Below are positions 23,871 to 34,660 of a stretch of 64,000 bases of DNA, one piece after another; positions within the stretch are counted from its first letter, which is position 1, and each line of letters begins with the position of its first letter. The DNA lies in the NCBI RefSeq assembly GCF_036898095.1, contig NC_090731.1, positions 137,452,656 through 137,516,655 on the forward strand. The letters are read 5' to 3'. The translations under genes were made by a program, and so were the position numbers. Under the pieces are notes generated by a model that saw only the letters and a program-made list of their open reading frames with translations, did no database searches and was not told the DNA's origin. The stretch comes from Palaemon carinicauda. Taxonomy: Eukaryota; Arthropoda; Malacostraca; Decapoda; Palaemonidae.

Positions 23871-23875
23871 TATTC

Positions 23876-24607
23876 GGTCATTTTACTACGTAGATGCACA
23901 ACAACTGTTCAGTTTTTGGACGGTCTAATACAAAAGAGAAAGCAAAGCTCAAACATTAAGTATTTATGTTTTTTAGAAGACGATAATTTCAGATTTTGCT
24001 GGAAATAGACTTGTTGCCGTGCTGATAAAATGAATCTTGAAAATGCAGTGATTTGTTCTGTTCATTTTACAAACTATTTTCATAGATGATATGAATTCTT
24101 GTTTGTTGCAAATTATAAGTCCCTAAAGCATGAGACTTGAAAAAAAGATGCAATGCCTTTTCTTTTCTTTATGGATATAAGTTTAATGCTGCAAAAATAA
24201 TTCTGCACTGTTTTACTATGAAAACAAACATTAAATGAAGAATGCAAGCTGAATTCAAAATAATCATCCTCATTACATATGATAATTATTGATCGATAGT
24301 TAGCAGAGTACGTGCATGAAAAAGTGGTCAAGAAATTGCAGAAATATAAATTGGATCTTAATTATAAAATGGAAACGTCAATAAATTGAGATCTTATTTA
24401 TGAACTTGTAAACTATATTTCATTTATAATGAAAATAGTAAAATAGAAACATTGCAAATAAATTGAGTACTTATTTATGAGCCTGTAAAATATCTTATTT
24501 ATATTTCCAGATAAGAAATGAACTGAGATTTTTTTGTTGTTTCGTGTTTCCTCTAAATATTACATTATTGAAGAGTATTTTCATAAAAAACAATATCTAT
24601 AATATCC

Positions 24608-24696
<89 letters not shown>

Positions 24697-25099
24697 ATTT
24701 GAACTGTATATACGCAACGGTTCCTCTGAGGGTAAGGCGTTGATGACGTCATGCGCAGAAATGGCCTAAATCATGTTTGATTATATCGTCGGACGCCCTT
24801 TTCTTGACCCTAACAGAGGACAGGTGATCAACTATCCTGGATACAATGAGGTCCCCGACTTCCACAGTCTAATTACTGTAACTTCTAATGAAGCTACTCG
24901 AGCATACAGATTTCTAGTAAACCGAGATAACAGTCACCAGCAAGTTTAATGCTGAACAAGGCACAGAAGCAACAGTAATGAATTAATTAAAACATCACGC
25001 AATTCTTTCTTGCACTTATCAGATGGAAAAATTCTTTTTTTCGTTCCAGGATCTCTTCTATCACAAATAACATATAATTTTTCGGAAACTCAACATAAA
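23876..25099. other. AT-rich DNA with an (AG)n tract
   Basis: A perfect (AG)n array lies at about 24,610-24,693. A second ATGACGTCAT palindrome is at 24,743-24,752. No gene supported. Confidence 0.5.
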
Positions 25100-25905
25100 T
25101 TTCTCATTCTATCTTTCCTCAATTTCTCTGACTCTATCTCTCCTCCTCAATTCCTTTAGCTTTATCTCTCCTCAATTTCTCATGCTCCTAACTCCCACTC
25201 AATTTCTCGGATTCTATCTCTTCTTAATTTCTCGGACTCTATTTTTCCCCTCCAATTTCACGGATTTTATCTCTCCTCCTCAATTCCTTGAGCTTTATCT
25301 CTCCTCAATTTCTGATGCTCCTACCTCCCACTCAATTTCTCGGATTCTATCTCTTCTCAATTTCTCGAACCCATCTCTCTTCCCCACTTTCTCAAACCCT
25401 ATCTCACCCCTTCAATTTTTCGAATTTTATCTCTCCTCAATTCCTTGAGCTTTATGTCCCCTCCTCAATTTTCCGAGCCCATCTTTCTCCACCTCAAAAT
25501 CTCTAGTCCCATCTTTCTCCTTCAATTTTTCGGATTCTGTCCCGCCTCAATTTCTCGAACTTTATCTTTCCTCGTAAATTTCTCAAGTCCCACCTCTCCT
25601 CCCAATTTTTCGAGCCCATCTCTCTCCTTCAATTTTTCAGAATCTATCTCGCCTCCACAATTTCTCGAACCCATCTTATCCCCCATTTATCGAGCCCCAT
25701 CTCTCCCGTTTAAATTATCTGATTCTATATCTCCTCAATTACTCGAACTTTATATCCGTCATCAATTTTTCAAGCCTCCCTGTCCCCCTCAATTTTTTAA
25801 GCTTTATTTCTCCCAAATTTCTCGAGATTTGTATCCCCTCAATTTTTCTAGCTTTATCTCTCCCCCACAATTTCTCGTACTCTATCCCTCCTCCTAACGC
25901 ATCCT
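25100..25905. repeat. Degenerate pyrimidine-rich minisatellite
   Basis: About 800 bp of imperfect 25-32 bp units of the form TCTCTCCTCAATTTCTCGAA followed by a few variable bases. More than twenty units with many substitutions and length changes. Frames through it give Phe/Ser/Leu/Pro-rich repeats and are not taken as genes. Confidence 0.9.
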
Positions 25906-26622
25906 AATTAATCAACCTATTCGCCTGCTTAACTTCTTCCATTCTATTAATTTAGACTGTAAACTTTAAACAAAAAACTGTTCCAACTTTTCTGATGTAC
26001 AATTTGTTTTATACCTTAACATCTGTATCTTTCAGCTTCTTTAACTTGAACTACAGCACTACACATTAATTTCTGTTGTCTAATTGACATTTAATATCCA
26101 AACTTCACTTCTAAAAATTCTCTTCTTTTGCAAAGGTTTTGTAGAAATTAACACAACCTTCCTTGCTTCACCTGTTATAGTTACGGAATTGATATCTTCC
26201 TATACTGACCTTCATTTATCCTTATAACTCAATTGTCAATGACACAATTATCTCTTCTTATCCTATACCATGGCATACACATCATGTCCTTTCTTAGCAT
26301 TCTCGTATCATTCTATATATATAAAAATTAGTTGATCAACTCCAAAGATACAATCTTGTTTCAGACACCCTTTACACCAAACTAAATAGCTCTACTTTAC
26401 AAATAAAAATAAGATTCGGGTTCATTCCGAAACCTTCCACTGATTTTCGAAACCATACATCCTCAACACCCAAAACATTGCAAGTTGAACAATTCTGTAA
26501 TAGATTTTAAACAAGATCTAGTTACAAGATATTGGTGCTATTGCAAAATATATTCACATATGCTGAGTGTGACCAGTTTAATCTTTTGATACATCTACTC
26601 AAGTAAATAGTATATATGTATG
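25906..26622. other. AT-rich DNA, nothing recognised
   Basis: No gene or repeat recognised. Confidence 0.4.
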
Positions 26623-26625
26623 TAT

Positions 26626-26680
<55 letters not shown>

Positions 26681-26716
26681 CTTTAGATACATCTACTTAA
26701 CTATATATGTATGTAT

Positions 26717-26776
<60 letters not shown>
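26623..26776. repeat. Two (CA)n-(TA)n microsatellites in a short tandem duplication
   Basis: Blocks at about 26,625-26,678 and 26,711-26,776 share the same lead-in (GTATGTATACACACAC) and the intervening ATCTTTAGATACATCTACTTAA resembles the sequence before the first block, so the whole unit of about 90 bp appears duplicated. Confidence 0.85.
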
Positions 26777-26779
<3 letters not shown>

Positions 26780-26811
26780 CTGTAGGAATCCTCATATTTT
26801 CGTAGTTTCCT

Positions 26812-27165
26812 CAGATTTTTCGGTGTTAGTCTTTGGTTAAAGGAAGGATGATTATTCCTTTCTTATTTATTCGATCAGCCAACACTTTTTCGACAATCCT
26901 TTTTTCTTTATCAAGTGATTACTAATCTTTATAATGTGATTACTAATATGCCTTTTTTCTTTTTTAGTTTTTTATAAATTTTTAAATATCCTCTTTAGAT
27001 TAATTTTAATTTCATCTAAACGCTCTACATTAGAAAAGGAATTGTACAAGGTATTTTAGTAATCACGTGATAAAGACAAAGGATTGTCGAAACAGTGTTG
27101 CACTGATAGAATAAATAAGAAGGAATAATCTTTTTTCAACCAAAGACTAACGCTGAAGAATCTGA
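26812..27165. mobile_element. Fold-back (long inverted-repeat) element
   Basis: A left arm at about 26,812-26,932 and a right arm at about 27,057-27,165 are reverse complements over about 110 bp with few mismatches. Paired pieces include GTTAGTCTTTGGTT with AACCAAAGACTAAC, TTATTTATTC with GAATAAATAA, and CGACAATCCTTT with AAAGGATTGTCG. The spacer is about 125 bp, AT-rich and non-coding. The element lies between (TA)n tracts on both sides. It is probably a non-autonomous fold-back transposon or MITE; no transposase is present. Confidence 0.75.
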
Positions 27166-27207
27166 AGAATCTACACGCAAGGGCCATTCCCTTTCGATGA
27201 ATATAGG

Positions 27208-27210
<3 letters not shown>

Positions 27211-27293
<83 letters not shown>
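27211..27293. repeat. (AT)n microsatellite
   Basis: About 82 bp of perfect AT, abutting the start of the dispersed repeat at 27,294. Confidence 0.95.
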
Positions 27294-27295
<2 letters not shown>

Positions 27296-28450
27296 GTTTA
27301 ACAGTAATACCAAAGAATAAATCATTCAAAATTTAAATCTGAACTAAATCTTAGACTAAGACAAACTGACACTTGAAAAAATTATACAATCACTTGTTTC
27401 ACTTCAAAGTAATTTATGAAAATGTTTAATTTTGACAATTAATGAAAAAAATGACACTTAAACACTGACATATACGTATCTGTTACTCTTACGACCTTTG
27501 GGCTCACAGAAGGTTAACCGAACGGTTAAGCAAAAATAAAACATTTCACTTTTTAACCAAATCTCACAGGGCCAGTCATAAAAAATTTAGCACATAAAAT
27601 GTTCTTACATAAACAAACTTCACTTTTAAATTAAGCACACAATAATATTACCAACGTTTGAACAACACTAAACACGGTATATGTTGGAAGGAAATCACTA
27701 TTCACGTTTGAGAGGAAATATATAGTGGCTGGATAGATGCTGGTGAGAGGACTGTTGGACGTAGGCTCTTTCAGAAGGTTAGGATGGATCTCTGGTTCCT
27801 ATGCATTGCTAGGACCTTATATATCATCCTAATTCATGCTGGAATCTTTCAGTTCAGCCTGTGGATGCGTGGTGGCAGATCTGGGCGGCATCTCATAACG
27901 TTAGGATGCCAATCTGCAGATTGAAGTAGGTTCCATTCATCGCCCAATGAGGCAATACTGTACTCTCGGCTAACTCCGCTTACCTCCTCTCATAACATGA
28001 AATAAAAGAATAACTTTTAGTCTAGATTCTTCATACAGCTTCCAACCACGTGGAAACATGATGCAATCCCTAGTGTTTATCATACAGCATACCATTTAAC
28101 AAGGTTACATAAGACTTCATAACAAAACTACATGAAATAAAAGTTTTATTCTTTAAAATAACGTAAATTTACATAAACGGAACTGAATGAAAATACAATT
28201 AAAGGAATGACGACAGTCTTATGCATTTTGCATACCTTTACTTAATCCTACATAAGTGGAACTCATCTTACAAGCTGGCTATACAGCTTTTAAATACACA
28301 AATGAAATACGTGAATAAAATAATCTACTCTCACGTCAGACCAGTGGAACTCACCTTACAAGCTGGCTATACACCTTTTAAATACACAAATGAAATACGT
28401 GAATAAAATCATCTACTCTCACGTCAGACCAGCTTCGTAAGAATATATAT
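27294..28450 (+). mobile_element. TA-flanked dispersed element, copy 1
   Basis: Matches 37,730-38,788 in the same orientation. Shared blocks include AAAATTATACAATCACTTGT, CACTTAAACACT, ACAGGGCCAGT, AATACACAAATGAAATAC and the right end ACCAGCTTCGTAAGAATAT. Near the right end an 88-bp segment (ACAAGCTGGCTATACA, then TTTTAAATACACAAATGAAA, then CACGTCAGACCAG) is tandemly duplicated, which copy 2 lacks. The left 300 bp of copy 2 are missing. No protein is encoded. Confidence 0.75.
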
Positions 28451-28477
28451 AGCCAGACACTTGCTCTTTATTATAAA

Positions 28478-28480
<3 letters not shown>

Positions 28481-28526
<46 letters not shown>

Positions 28527-28625
28527 TATATATATAACAAAAACTTGAAACAGGAGCTACATAAATTTATAATTTCACAGAATATCAACATCCCAACCAC
28601 AAATTGATACATTGGATATGCAAAT

Positions 28626-28686
<61 letters not shown>
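28481..28686. repeat. (AT)n and (AG)n microsatellites
   Basis: (AT)n at about 28,481-28,536 with one AAAT step, about 90 bp of unique sequence, then (AG)n at about 28,630-28,686. Confidence 0.95.
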
Positions 28687-28691
<5 letters not shown>

Positions 28692-29624
28692 CCTAATGGC
28701 AGTGGACATATAAAGAATGATACCGGATAAAAGAAAATATAATCAATAGGATAACTAACCCCGATAAAAGACATTCAAATATAGGAAAACATACCATTAG
28801 AAATGAATGATAATCATCATGAAAATAGACCTATCTAGAGTAATTAATGTGTCAGTAAACACACAAAAAACAAACAACTAAAATACTGCCGGCAAAATAC
28901 ATCATCGATGCGGGGTAAAAGCATTATGTCCGGTACAATAAAAACCTACTGACGGAGTTCCATCAGCCGTCGTTACGACATAGCCATAACACCTCCCGTG
29001 GGGAGTTCTTGGACGAGCATTAAGTATTTAATGACGTTAGTCAAAGAATGTTAGATACTCCCCGAGGTGGGATAAACAAAAGCTATCGTTAAGGGGCGAG
29101 ACTTTTAGACTGCTCATTTCTACTAAAAAAAAAAAAAAAAGTAAGTGGGAGATTCTTATTGACAGTTGCTATGAGTCTTATCAATATAAGAACGGAATAA
29201 AATGGGCATATGGGTAATAATCTATGTTGCAAAATTATATTTAAACCATAGTCACCGGTACGAATATCCTTATATGAGGTAAGTTGCTGCCCCAGGACTA
29301 AAAATTCTAAAAATTAGTCAATGTGATATTGACTGATAGGTTGGGTCTCACCATTATTACATATTTCTGTAGTTATTCAATAGTAAATTATTTACCTACT
29401 TACTACCAACTTTCTCACGGGAATATTGAAATATATTTTTCAATAGAACATGCCACCATTCGGACTCACCCATTGCTTTATAATTTGACCAAAGCCTCAG
29501 TACTAATTTGAAACATCTCGATACAGTGAGATCATTACACCAACTCGACACTGACACCTACGATAAAATGCGACACATTCCTTTAAATCTAAATATAATA
29601 TTATTAAGACTACTGCAATGGATT
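28687..29624. other. Unassigned DNA
   Basis: Includes A16 near 29,125-29,141. No gene or repeat family recognised. Confidence 0.4.
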
Positions 29625-29850
29625 TCAGAATTGGGGTCAGAAGGCTTGGCACTGGGGCCTGGAAGGCCATTCAGCACCTAAACGCAACTGAGGGGAAACC
29701 ACACAGTTGCACTGAGAAATAAAAATTGAGAGGATGAACAGCAAGATGACAGAAAAGAAGCGGAAACGGAGGTAAAGTAAAAGGCCAAAAGGAAAGTGCA
29801 TCTGGGGCTGAAAGGAGGCTGCAGAGGCCTTTAAATAATTCCAACAGTCC
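29625..29850. repeat. Possible dispersed repeat
   Basis: A block richer in G and A than its surroundings (GGAAGGCCATTCAGCACC, GCAACTGAGGGGAAACC, GGAAAGTGCATCTGGGGCTG). It resembles dispersed repeats I associate with decapod genomes, but no second copy is in this window, so the call rests on memory and composition only. Confidence 0.3.
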
Positions 29851-30240
29851 ACCGCTTGAGCAATGATGGAATTATACCCATGAAAAAAAAAGTTCTTTCA
29901 CATATCTTCTCAGTAGAAACCATTCTACCTATTTCGAACGATACCCTCATACAAAATAATACTAAGGATATTACTATTCTAAAGCATAGCGCACTTACAA
30001 AATTCAAAGCTAATCAAAACTACCTCAAAACAAATATTTTGTTAAATCTCGTTTGATTGCTTAAAGGTACTAACAATGATGTTTAAGATTCCAATTTTTG
30101 GGGTGCTTGAAAAGAATGAGTTATGTTATATAAATTAAAAAAATCGAAAGTAATCCAACAGTATCCTAGAAGTAATCAAGCGTCAAGTGTCAAAGCATGT
30201 AGACCTACAAGTCCCAGTAGCGTGTCATACTTTTAATAAC
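29851..30240. other. AT-rich DNA, nothing recognised
   Basis: No gene or repeat recognised. Confidence 0.4.
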
Positions 30241-30430
30241 ATCATTTCAGCGGACAGCAACGCTACTTTGAAGGTGGGATGTAAAAGTTGAACCATTCCG
30301 TTGGCTACAGGGTTGTAAGCGGTTGTCTGATGTAGGGTTATGTCCATGAGATATGCTAATCATGTCCACAATTGAGAGGTGAAAGGGGTACCCCTGTCAG
30401 TAGTAATATGCTTAGAGATACCAAATCTTG

Positions 30431-31056
30431 CTATCCACATTGAAAGTAAGGTGAATGTACATGGGTGGACGTTGCAGTTTGCATGAAGATGGCTTCAGGG
30501 TAAAGAGTGGAGTGGTCAATGGCAGTAAACGGGTAATGGTACCCTTGTGATGTGGGTAGGGGACCTACTAAGTCGACGTGAATGTTGGCAAAACAACGCT
30601 GAGGTTGAGGAAAGGTGTCCACTCCTGAATCAGTGTCTTGATGTACTTTTGAAGTTTGGTATGAAGTAGGAGCATGGACCCAATCCTTAGCATCCTTAGT
30701 AATGGCATTCTTCTTCAGTAGCTGTGCAGTAGATTGGCGCAATGGGATGTGAGAGGCCACGTATGATATAAAAAACCTGTCAGTGCATGGGGAACGGTAT
30801 CCACAGTCGTAGCATACCAGTACTGACGTCACATAGAAGGGTGGCTTTGAAGTGACCAAGAAAAATCATCCTTCCAACGGAGGGATTTGCATAGTATCCT
30901 GCATGCTTGGTACTCTGGATCTTTATGTTGGGCTTCTGTCAAGGCATTATAATCCAATCCCTGGTGAATGGCGGCCAATGTGTTTCTTGACAGGGTATTG
31001 GGAACATTAGTAATTTTCCCAGGGACGTGTTGAAGAGTGCAGATATATTCGGCCAT
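30431..31056 (-). pseudogene. Gypsy integrase remnant
   Basis: Encodes CTLQHVPGKITNVPNTLSRN (the RNase H to integrase junction) and, after frame changes, WVHAPTSYQTSKVHQDTDSG, then FPQPQRCFANIHVDLVGPLP and YHYPFTAIDHSTLYPEAI. The catalytic-core start (HVDLVGPLP with first Asp, TAIDHST with the second) is recognisable, but the N-terminal HHCC finger has lost residues and the C-terminal part is missing. Confidence 0.75.
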
Positions 31057-31086
31057 GGAGGACAGATGTCAGCATTGATGGGCGGA

Positions 31087-31330
31087 TCAGGCGGCGTTCG
31101 ACTGTCGAGTGAAAGTATGCACCAGGTACATGTGGTCTGTACAAATGATGACGGGCGTACCCTCTAAGAAGTGGTGGAAGTCATGGCCAGCAAAATGCAC
31201 CACCAGCAATTCGCAGTCAAAGGTAGAATAGCCGGATTCCACTTTGGACAATTTTCTATTGAAGGAGGTCATTGGGCGGGGTGAACCATTGACCACCTGT
31301 TAGGGTACTGCACCAACAGCGATGTCGCTG
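31087..31330 (-). pseudogene. Gypsy RNase H remnant
   Basis: Reads VNGSPRPMTSFNRKLSKVES, then GYSTFDCELLVVHFAGHDFH, then FLEGTPVIICTDHMYLVHTF. This is the pattern of Gypsy RNase H (PLxFFSRKLxxxExxYSTFDRELLA, H-FRHxLEGxxFxxxTDHxxL). It begins and ends in stop codons or frameshifts. Confidence 0.75.
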
Positions 31331-31439
31331 GTATTGGTGGAGAGGAGAGAGCCATGTGGTATGGGAGAAGTGAGAGCAGCAGCAGATGATAGGGCATTCT
31401 TTGCATTACAGAAGGTTGCTTCCTGAAGGGGACTCCACT

Positions 31440-32124
31440 TCATGTCCTTGGCTTGCCCTTAAGGGATGCATAAAGGGGGTCAAGAGTGGTGGCAATGTCT
31501 GGAAGGAACTGGTGATAATAGTTTATCATGCCCAAGAATTCTTTCCGTGCTTTGACGGTTGAGGGCGTGGTGTAGTTCTGAACAGCTGATACCTTCTCAG
31601 GGAGGGGAAAGACACCTTCAGGAGTGATGCGTTGTTGGCACCAAAGGTACACTTGTCATACCTGACTATAAGGCCATTCTCTTACGTAGGTGATGGAGGT
31701 GTTCCTCTTTGAATGAAGACAACACACGTACAGTATGTAATCCACCTAACATATGTTGAAGGGGAAGTCCCTTAAGATGCCATCTATGAAGCATTGAAAA
31801 GTGACCCAGAATTACAAAGGCCAAAAGAGGAGTAATTGAATGTGCATAAACTGAAGTGGGTGGTATTGACGGTCTTATATTTTCTGGATTCATGGGCACT
31901 TGATAATACCCTTTCAGAAGGTCGACCATGGAGAACACCTTCGCTTTATGCAAGTAAGAGGTAACGTAGGCGATGTTGGGGAGGGTGTAGTGATCCAGTT
32001 CTGTCTGCATGTTCAGATGCCTGTAATACCCACAAGGGAGCAGAGAGCCCTCCTTCTTCAGGACGATGTGTAAGGGTGACGACCATGGGCTTGAGGCCTT
32101 TTGGCAAAGGTACATTTCTTCCAT
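31440..32124 (-). pseudogene. Gypsy reverse transcriptase remnant
   Basis: The first frame has KASSPWSSPLHIVLKKEGS, PCGYYRHLNMQTELDHYTLP, VFSMVDLLKGYYQVPMNPE. The second has KVSAVQNYTTPSTVKARKEF, LGMINYYHQFLPDIA. The segment for the YxDD catalytic box has decayed to a stop followed by VDYIL near 31,750, so the enzyme is inactive. The SPWASPLH/KVFSKLDLxKGYYQVPM signature is what suggests the CsRn1-type clade. Confidence 0.8.
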
Positions 32125-32438
32125 TTAGGTGAACGTTCCTTTAGCAGGTGCCAAACAATCCGGGGAGTGACGGCTGAATTTGGCAAACACAGGGGGCCCC
32201 CATCATCTTAATATGGTGGTAGATATCGAACTTGGTGGGAACTGTGGGCTTGTGGTAAAGTTCTGGTCAGAAAACCTGCGGATATGACGTGAGGAGGGTG
32301 TGCTGATTTGGAATGCGAGGTTGGAGGGGGCGGGTTGAAGAATTGTCGATGATTAGGAGTATGCGTTGACTAAAAGTCAAAGAGTTACATCAACCAGGAG
32401 GTGGAAATGAGCAGGAAATCCGCAGAGTAAAGGCAATG

Positions 32439-32645
32439 TTATGTCGACGATGAGGAACTTCCAATGATAATTGGCACTCCCAAACAATAGTGTGAGTGTC
32501 TTGTACCTATGGGTGGGATCTCACACCCGTTGGCAGCTATCCGGCAAACATAAGCAGGCTTAGAATGACTAATGACTATGTCGTGTCCTGGAGAGTGACA
32601 TTGGTAGAAGGGAATGGCCAAAACCAGTGTCTACCAAAAACCCAT
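32439..32645 (-). pseudogene. Gypsy aspartic protease remnant
   Basis: A frame at about 32,642-32,624 reads GFLVDTG, the retropepsin active-site motif, followed by GHSLLPMSLS. The neighbouring frame continues AANGCEIPPIGTRHSHYCLG, matching the conserved AANGTxIxTYGTR segment. A frameshift lies between them. Confidence 0.75.
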
Positions 32646-32884
32646 ATCCGTACCTGCATCATGTAAAAAGAAACGATTAGCGATAAGGGAAGACAATGCT
32701 ACAAGTGATGGTCTACTTACAAGTTTTTTGGTCACTGACAACTGTCTGCACATTTCTTCACAGCAGCCCTGAATCTGGAGTGGTAGTAGCAGAATTGCAG
32801 CTGATGGGTGTCAGTAAGTGGCTGTAAAGGTTGTAGGTTAGGGAGTAAGTGAGGGACAACATATGTGGTTGGTGTGTGGCTTTG

Positions 32885-33560
32885 TCACCACTCCAGAATG
32901 TCACGGGGTGGGCGTCTGCATCTTTTCGCGTTCATGTCACCTTCGGTCAGTATCAAAGGCATTGATGGAGTCCTAGAGTGGTGAAGTGGTTGTCCACAAG
33001 TGTGTCGACATTGGTAATCAGGTTCTTCATGGGCAAGTTGAACGACATCAGGATTGGTAGTGTGTACAGGTTTGGTTAAATGTCGTACCAAATGGGCATG
33101 AAGTTCACTTACCAAGGAGAGCCAAAAAGGAGAGCCATCTGCAGCAGGATGTAGGCGAGTGATACTGGTCATTTCCCTAAGGGCGAAAGAAGCTTTTTGG
33201 TTCCTCAACGGCTGTTGAGAAAACTGAAAAAGCTTGGCTATACGGGCGGCTGGCAATGGTGAGTGCTGCTCAATGAGATATGTTTTAAGGGCGTCATTTG
33301 TTATTGGGGTGACCCCTTGATTGCAAAGCCAATCAGAGATATCTGGGAAACTGTCCTTGGGGATCCCTGAGAGGACAGAGAGTGCTTTTCTGCTTGAGCA
33401 AGTTTCGGCCTTTGTGCAACACTGAACTTCAGTGTACTGGAACTAGGCAAACACTTCTCTGCTGGCAAAGTGTGTCAGTTTCATCGATGCGGTGTGGGTC
33501 GAAGAGTCAAGGTCAGTGAGCAGCATCATAGAAAGGTTAGGCCGCAGCGGTGGGCAAAAA
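32885..33560 (-). pseudogene. Gypsy gag remnant
   Basis: Contains ISDWLCNQGVTPITNDALKT, then LIEQHSPLPAARIAKLFQFS, QQPLRNQKASFALREMTSIT, and FWLSLVSELHAHLV. This is the capsid pattern of CsRn1/Kabuki-like elements (LKxxLLExxSLxPAARxxRLFxLxxQPLGDxxxSxALREM). Frames shift several times. Confidence 0.7.
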
Positions 33561-33579
33561 GGCGGTTGGCAGCTAGTCT

Positions 33580-33615
33580 TCTGGTGGTCACCAATGTACC
33601 AAGGTAGCTGTTAGG
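33580..33615 (-). other. Probable primer-binding site and 5' LTR edge of the Gypsy element
   Basis: On the minus strand ACATTGGTGACC (about 33,586-33,597) resembles the TGGTGACCCC primer-binding site of tRNA-Trp-primed Gypsy elements. About 12 bp upstream is an LTR-like terminus ending TACCTAACA (33,608-33,616 on the plus strand as TGTTAGGTA). The other LTR edge was not found. Confidence 0.4.
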
Positions 33616-33999
33616 TACTAAAGGAAAGGGGAGGTGAATGTAACTAACTTTATTCAACAAGATAACGAGCTTACATACAAACGGTTGAGGGCAACAGTGG
33701 TACAAAATTCCAACAATAGGGAACAGGCAATGGCTAGCTTAATAAGGTTTTTCTATTATCAGTGCGGGAAAGAGCAAGAGATAAAAAACAAAAGCATTTT
33801 AGTGTATGATTGTGTTTGAAATACACATGTGTTAGAAAGCCATTGGTGGAAAAGGTCGAGTGGATAACAATTGGAAAAAAGAGCTGCAGGGTATATAAGT
33901 GACATATTGCTAAACATTTGTCTGAAAATACTAACATTTGTGTTGTGGCAGAGCTAAGACAAAGAATGAGGTAATGAGGTTTGTAACCATACCTTTAGA

Positions 34000-34003
34000 A
34001 AAT

Positions 34004-34040
<37 letters not shown>

Positions 34041-34075
34041 CTGTATATATACATATATACTCATAATGGGATGTG
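34000..34075. repeat. (CA)n-(TA)n microsatellite
   Basis: CA run followed by interrupted TA repeats. Confidence 0.9.
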
Positions 34076-34084
34076 TTAAAACTC

Positions 34085-34660
34085 CTGGCTTATCCGCTTG
34101 TAACACCCAACAGGCAATGCAACAATCCCAAGGGCTCTAGCAGGGAAAATAATGAGGAAAGGACATAAAGAAATCAATAAACTGTAGGAGAAGCAATGAA
34201 TATAAAACTTGAAATCAGTAACAACATTAAAATAGATCTGTCAAATATAAACTATGGATGATGTCAACCTGTTCAATATAAAAACATTCGCTGCAAGTTT
34301 GAACTTCTGGAGTTTCACCGATTCAACTCTTTATTGTTAAGCCTTATGGTGTAAGCAAAGCTAACATTTAACTGCATACCTAGTCTGTGAAGATATGAAT
34401 GCAAAAGGATGGTCATAACTATGAAAAAACTTAAGTAACATGTATAAAAGACTAACTGAATGACGGTTCCAGAGCTTAATATCTAGATCAGCAATAAAAA
34501 AAATTTTGACCACAAGTTCTTGGCCAACAAATCAAGATGAGATTCAGCAGCTGGAGACCAGACACAATACTCAAAATATGGAAGAACGAAAGATTTAGAA
34601 GACTCCTTCGACTCTTTCAATCTACACGCAATATCTACAACCCTCCCCTTTTTATTTTCT
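34085..34660 (-). mobile_element. LINE/SINE 3' unit, copy 3
   Basis: Shares the tail CAAGGGCTCTAGCAGGGAAAA and the block CTGTTCAATATAAAAACATT with 17.65-17.9 kb, there encoding the LINE C-terminus. The upstream part (about 34,330-34,660) lacks a readable frame and contains GAGATTCAGCAGCTGGAGAC and CACAATACTCAAAATATGGA. The (ATT)n tail is absent or lost. Confidence 0.6.

Larger units (their letters stand above)
18630..23875 (-). mobile_element. Tx1/L1-clade LINE, nearly full length
   Basis: Minus-strand element with a 5' UTR (about 23,573-23,870), ORF1 (23,572-22,181), ORF2 (22,157-18,805 across one frameshift), a short 3' UTR and an A-rich tail seen as T-rich DNA at 18,640-18,668. The two-ORF layout with a CCHC ORF1, an exonuclease-endonuclease-phosphatase domain at the start of ORF2, a YADD RT and a C-terminal Cys/His finger fits the Tx1/L1 group. 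A possible target-site duplication is TTTTCATTATT (about 18,620-18,630 and 23,865-23,874), but it is AT-rich and repeated near the tail, so uncertain. Confidence 0.85.
30241..33990 (-). mobile_element. Ty3/Gypsy retrotransposon, CsRn1-like, heavily decayed
   Basis: On the minus strand the order is probable LTR end and primer-binding site (33.58-33.61 kb), gag (33.56-32.89), protease (32.64-32.44), RT (32.12-31.44), RNase H (31.3-31.09) and integrase (31.06-30.43). This is the Ty3/Gypsy gene order. Stops and frameshifts are present in every domain. The downstream LTR was not recognised and may be missing. Confidence 0.8.

Noticed and set aside
18618..23875. Exact target-site duplication for the Tx1-like LINE.
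   Set aside because: TTTTCATTATT is present on both sides but AT-rich and repeated twice near the tail, so it is mentioned only as possible.
24740..24800. CRE palindrome plus GCATGCGC-like bases suggested a CpG-type promoter.
   Set aside because: No downstream gene, no further core-promoter signs, and the same palindrome occurs elsewhere by repeats or chance.
25182..25897. Open frames of 70-150 codons in the pyrimidine-rich minisatellite.
   Set aside because: They follow the repeat unit and are equally open in other frames; no domain or start context.
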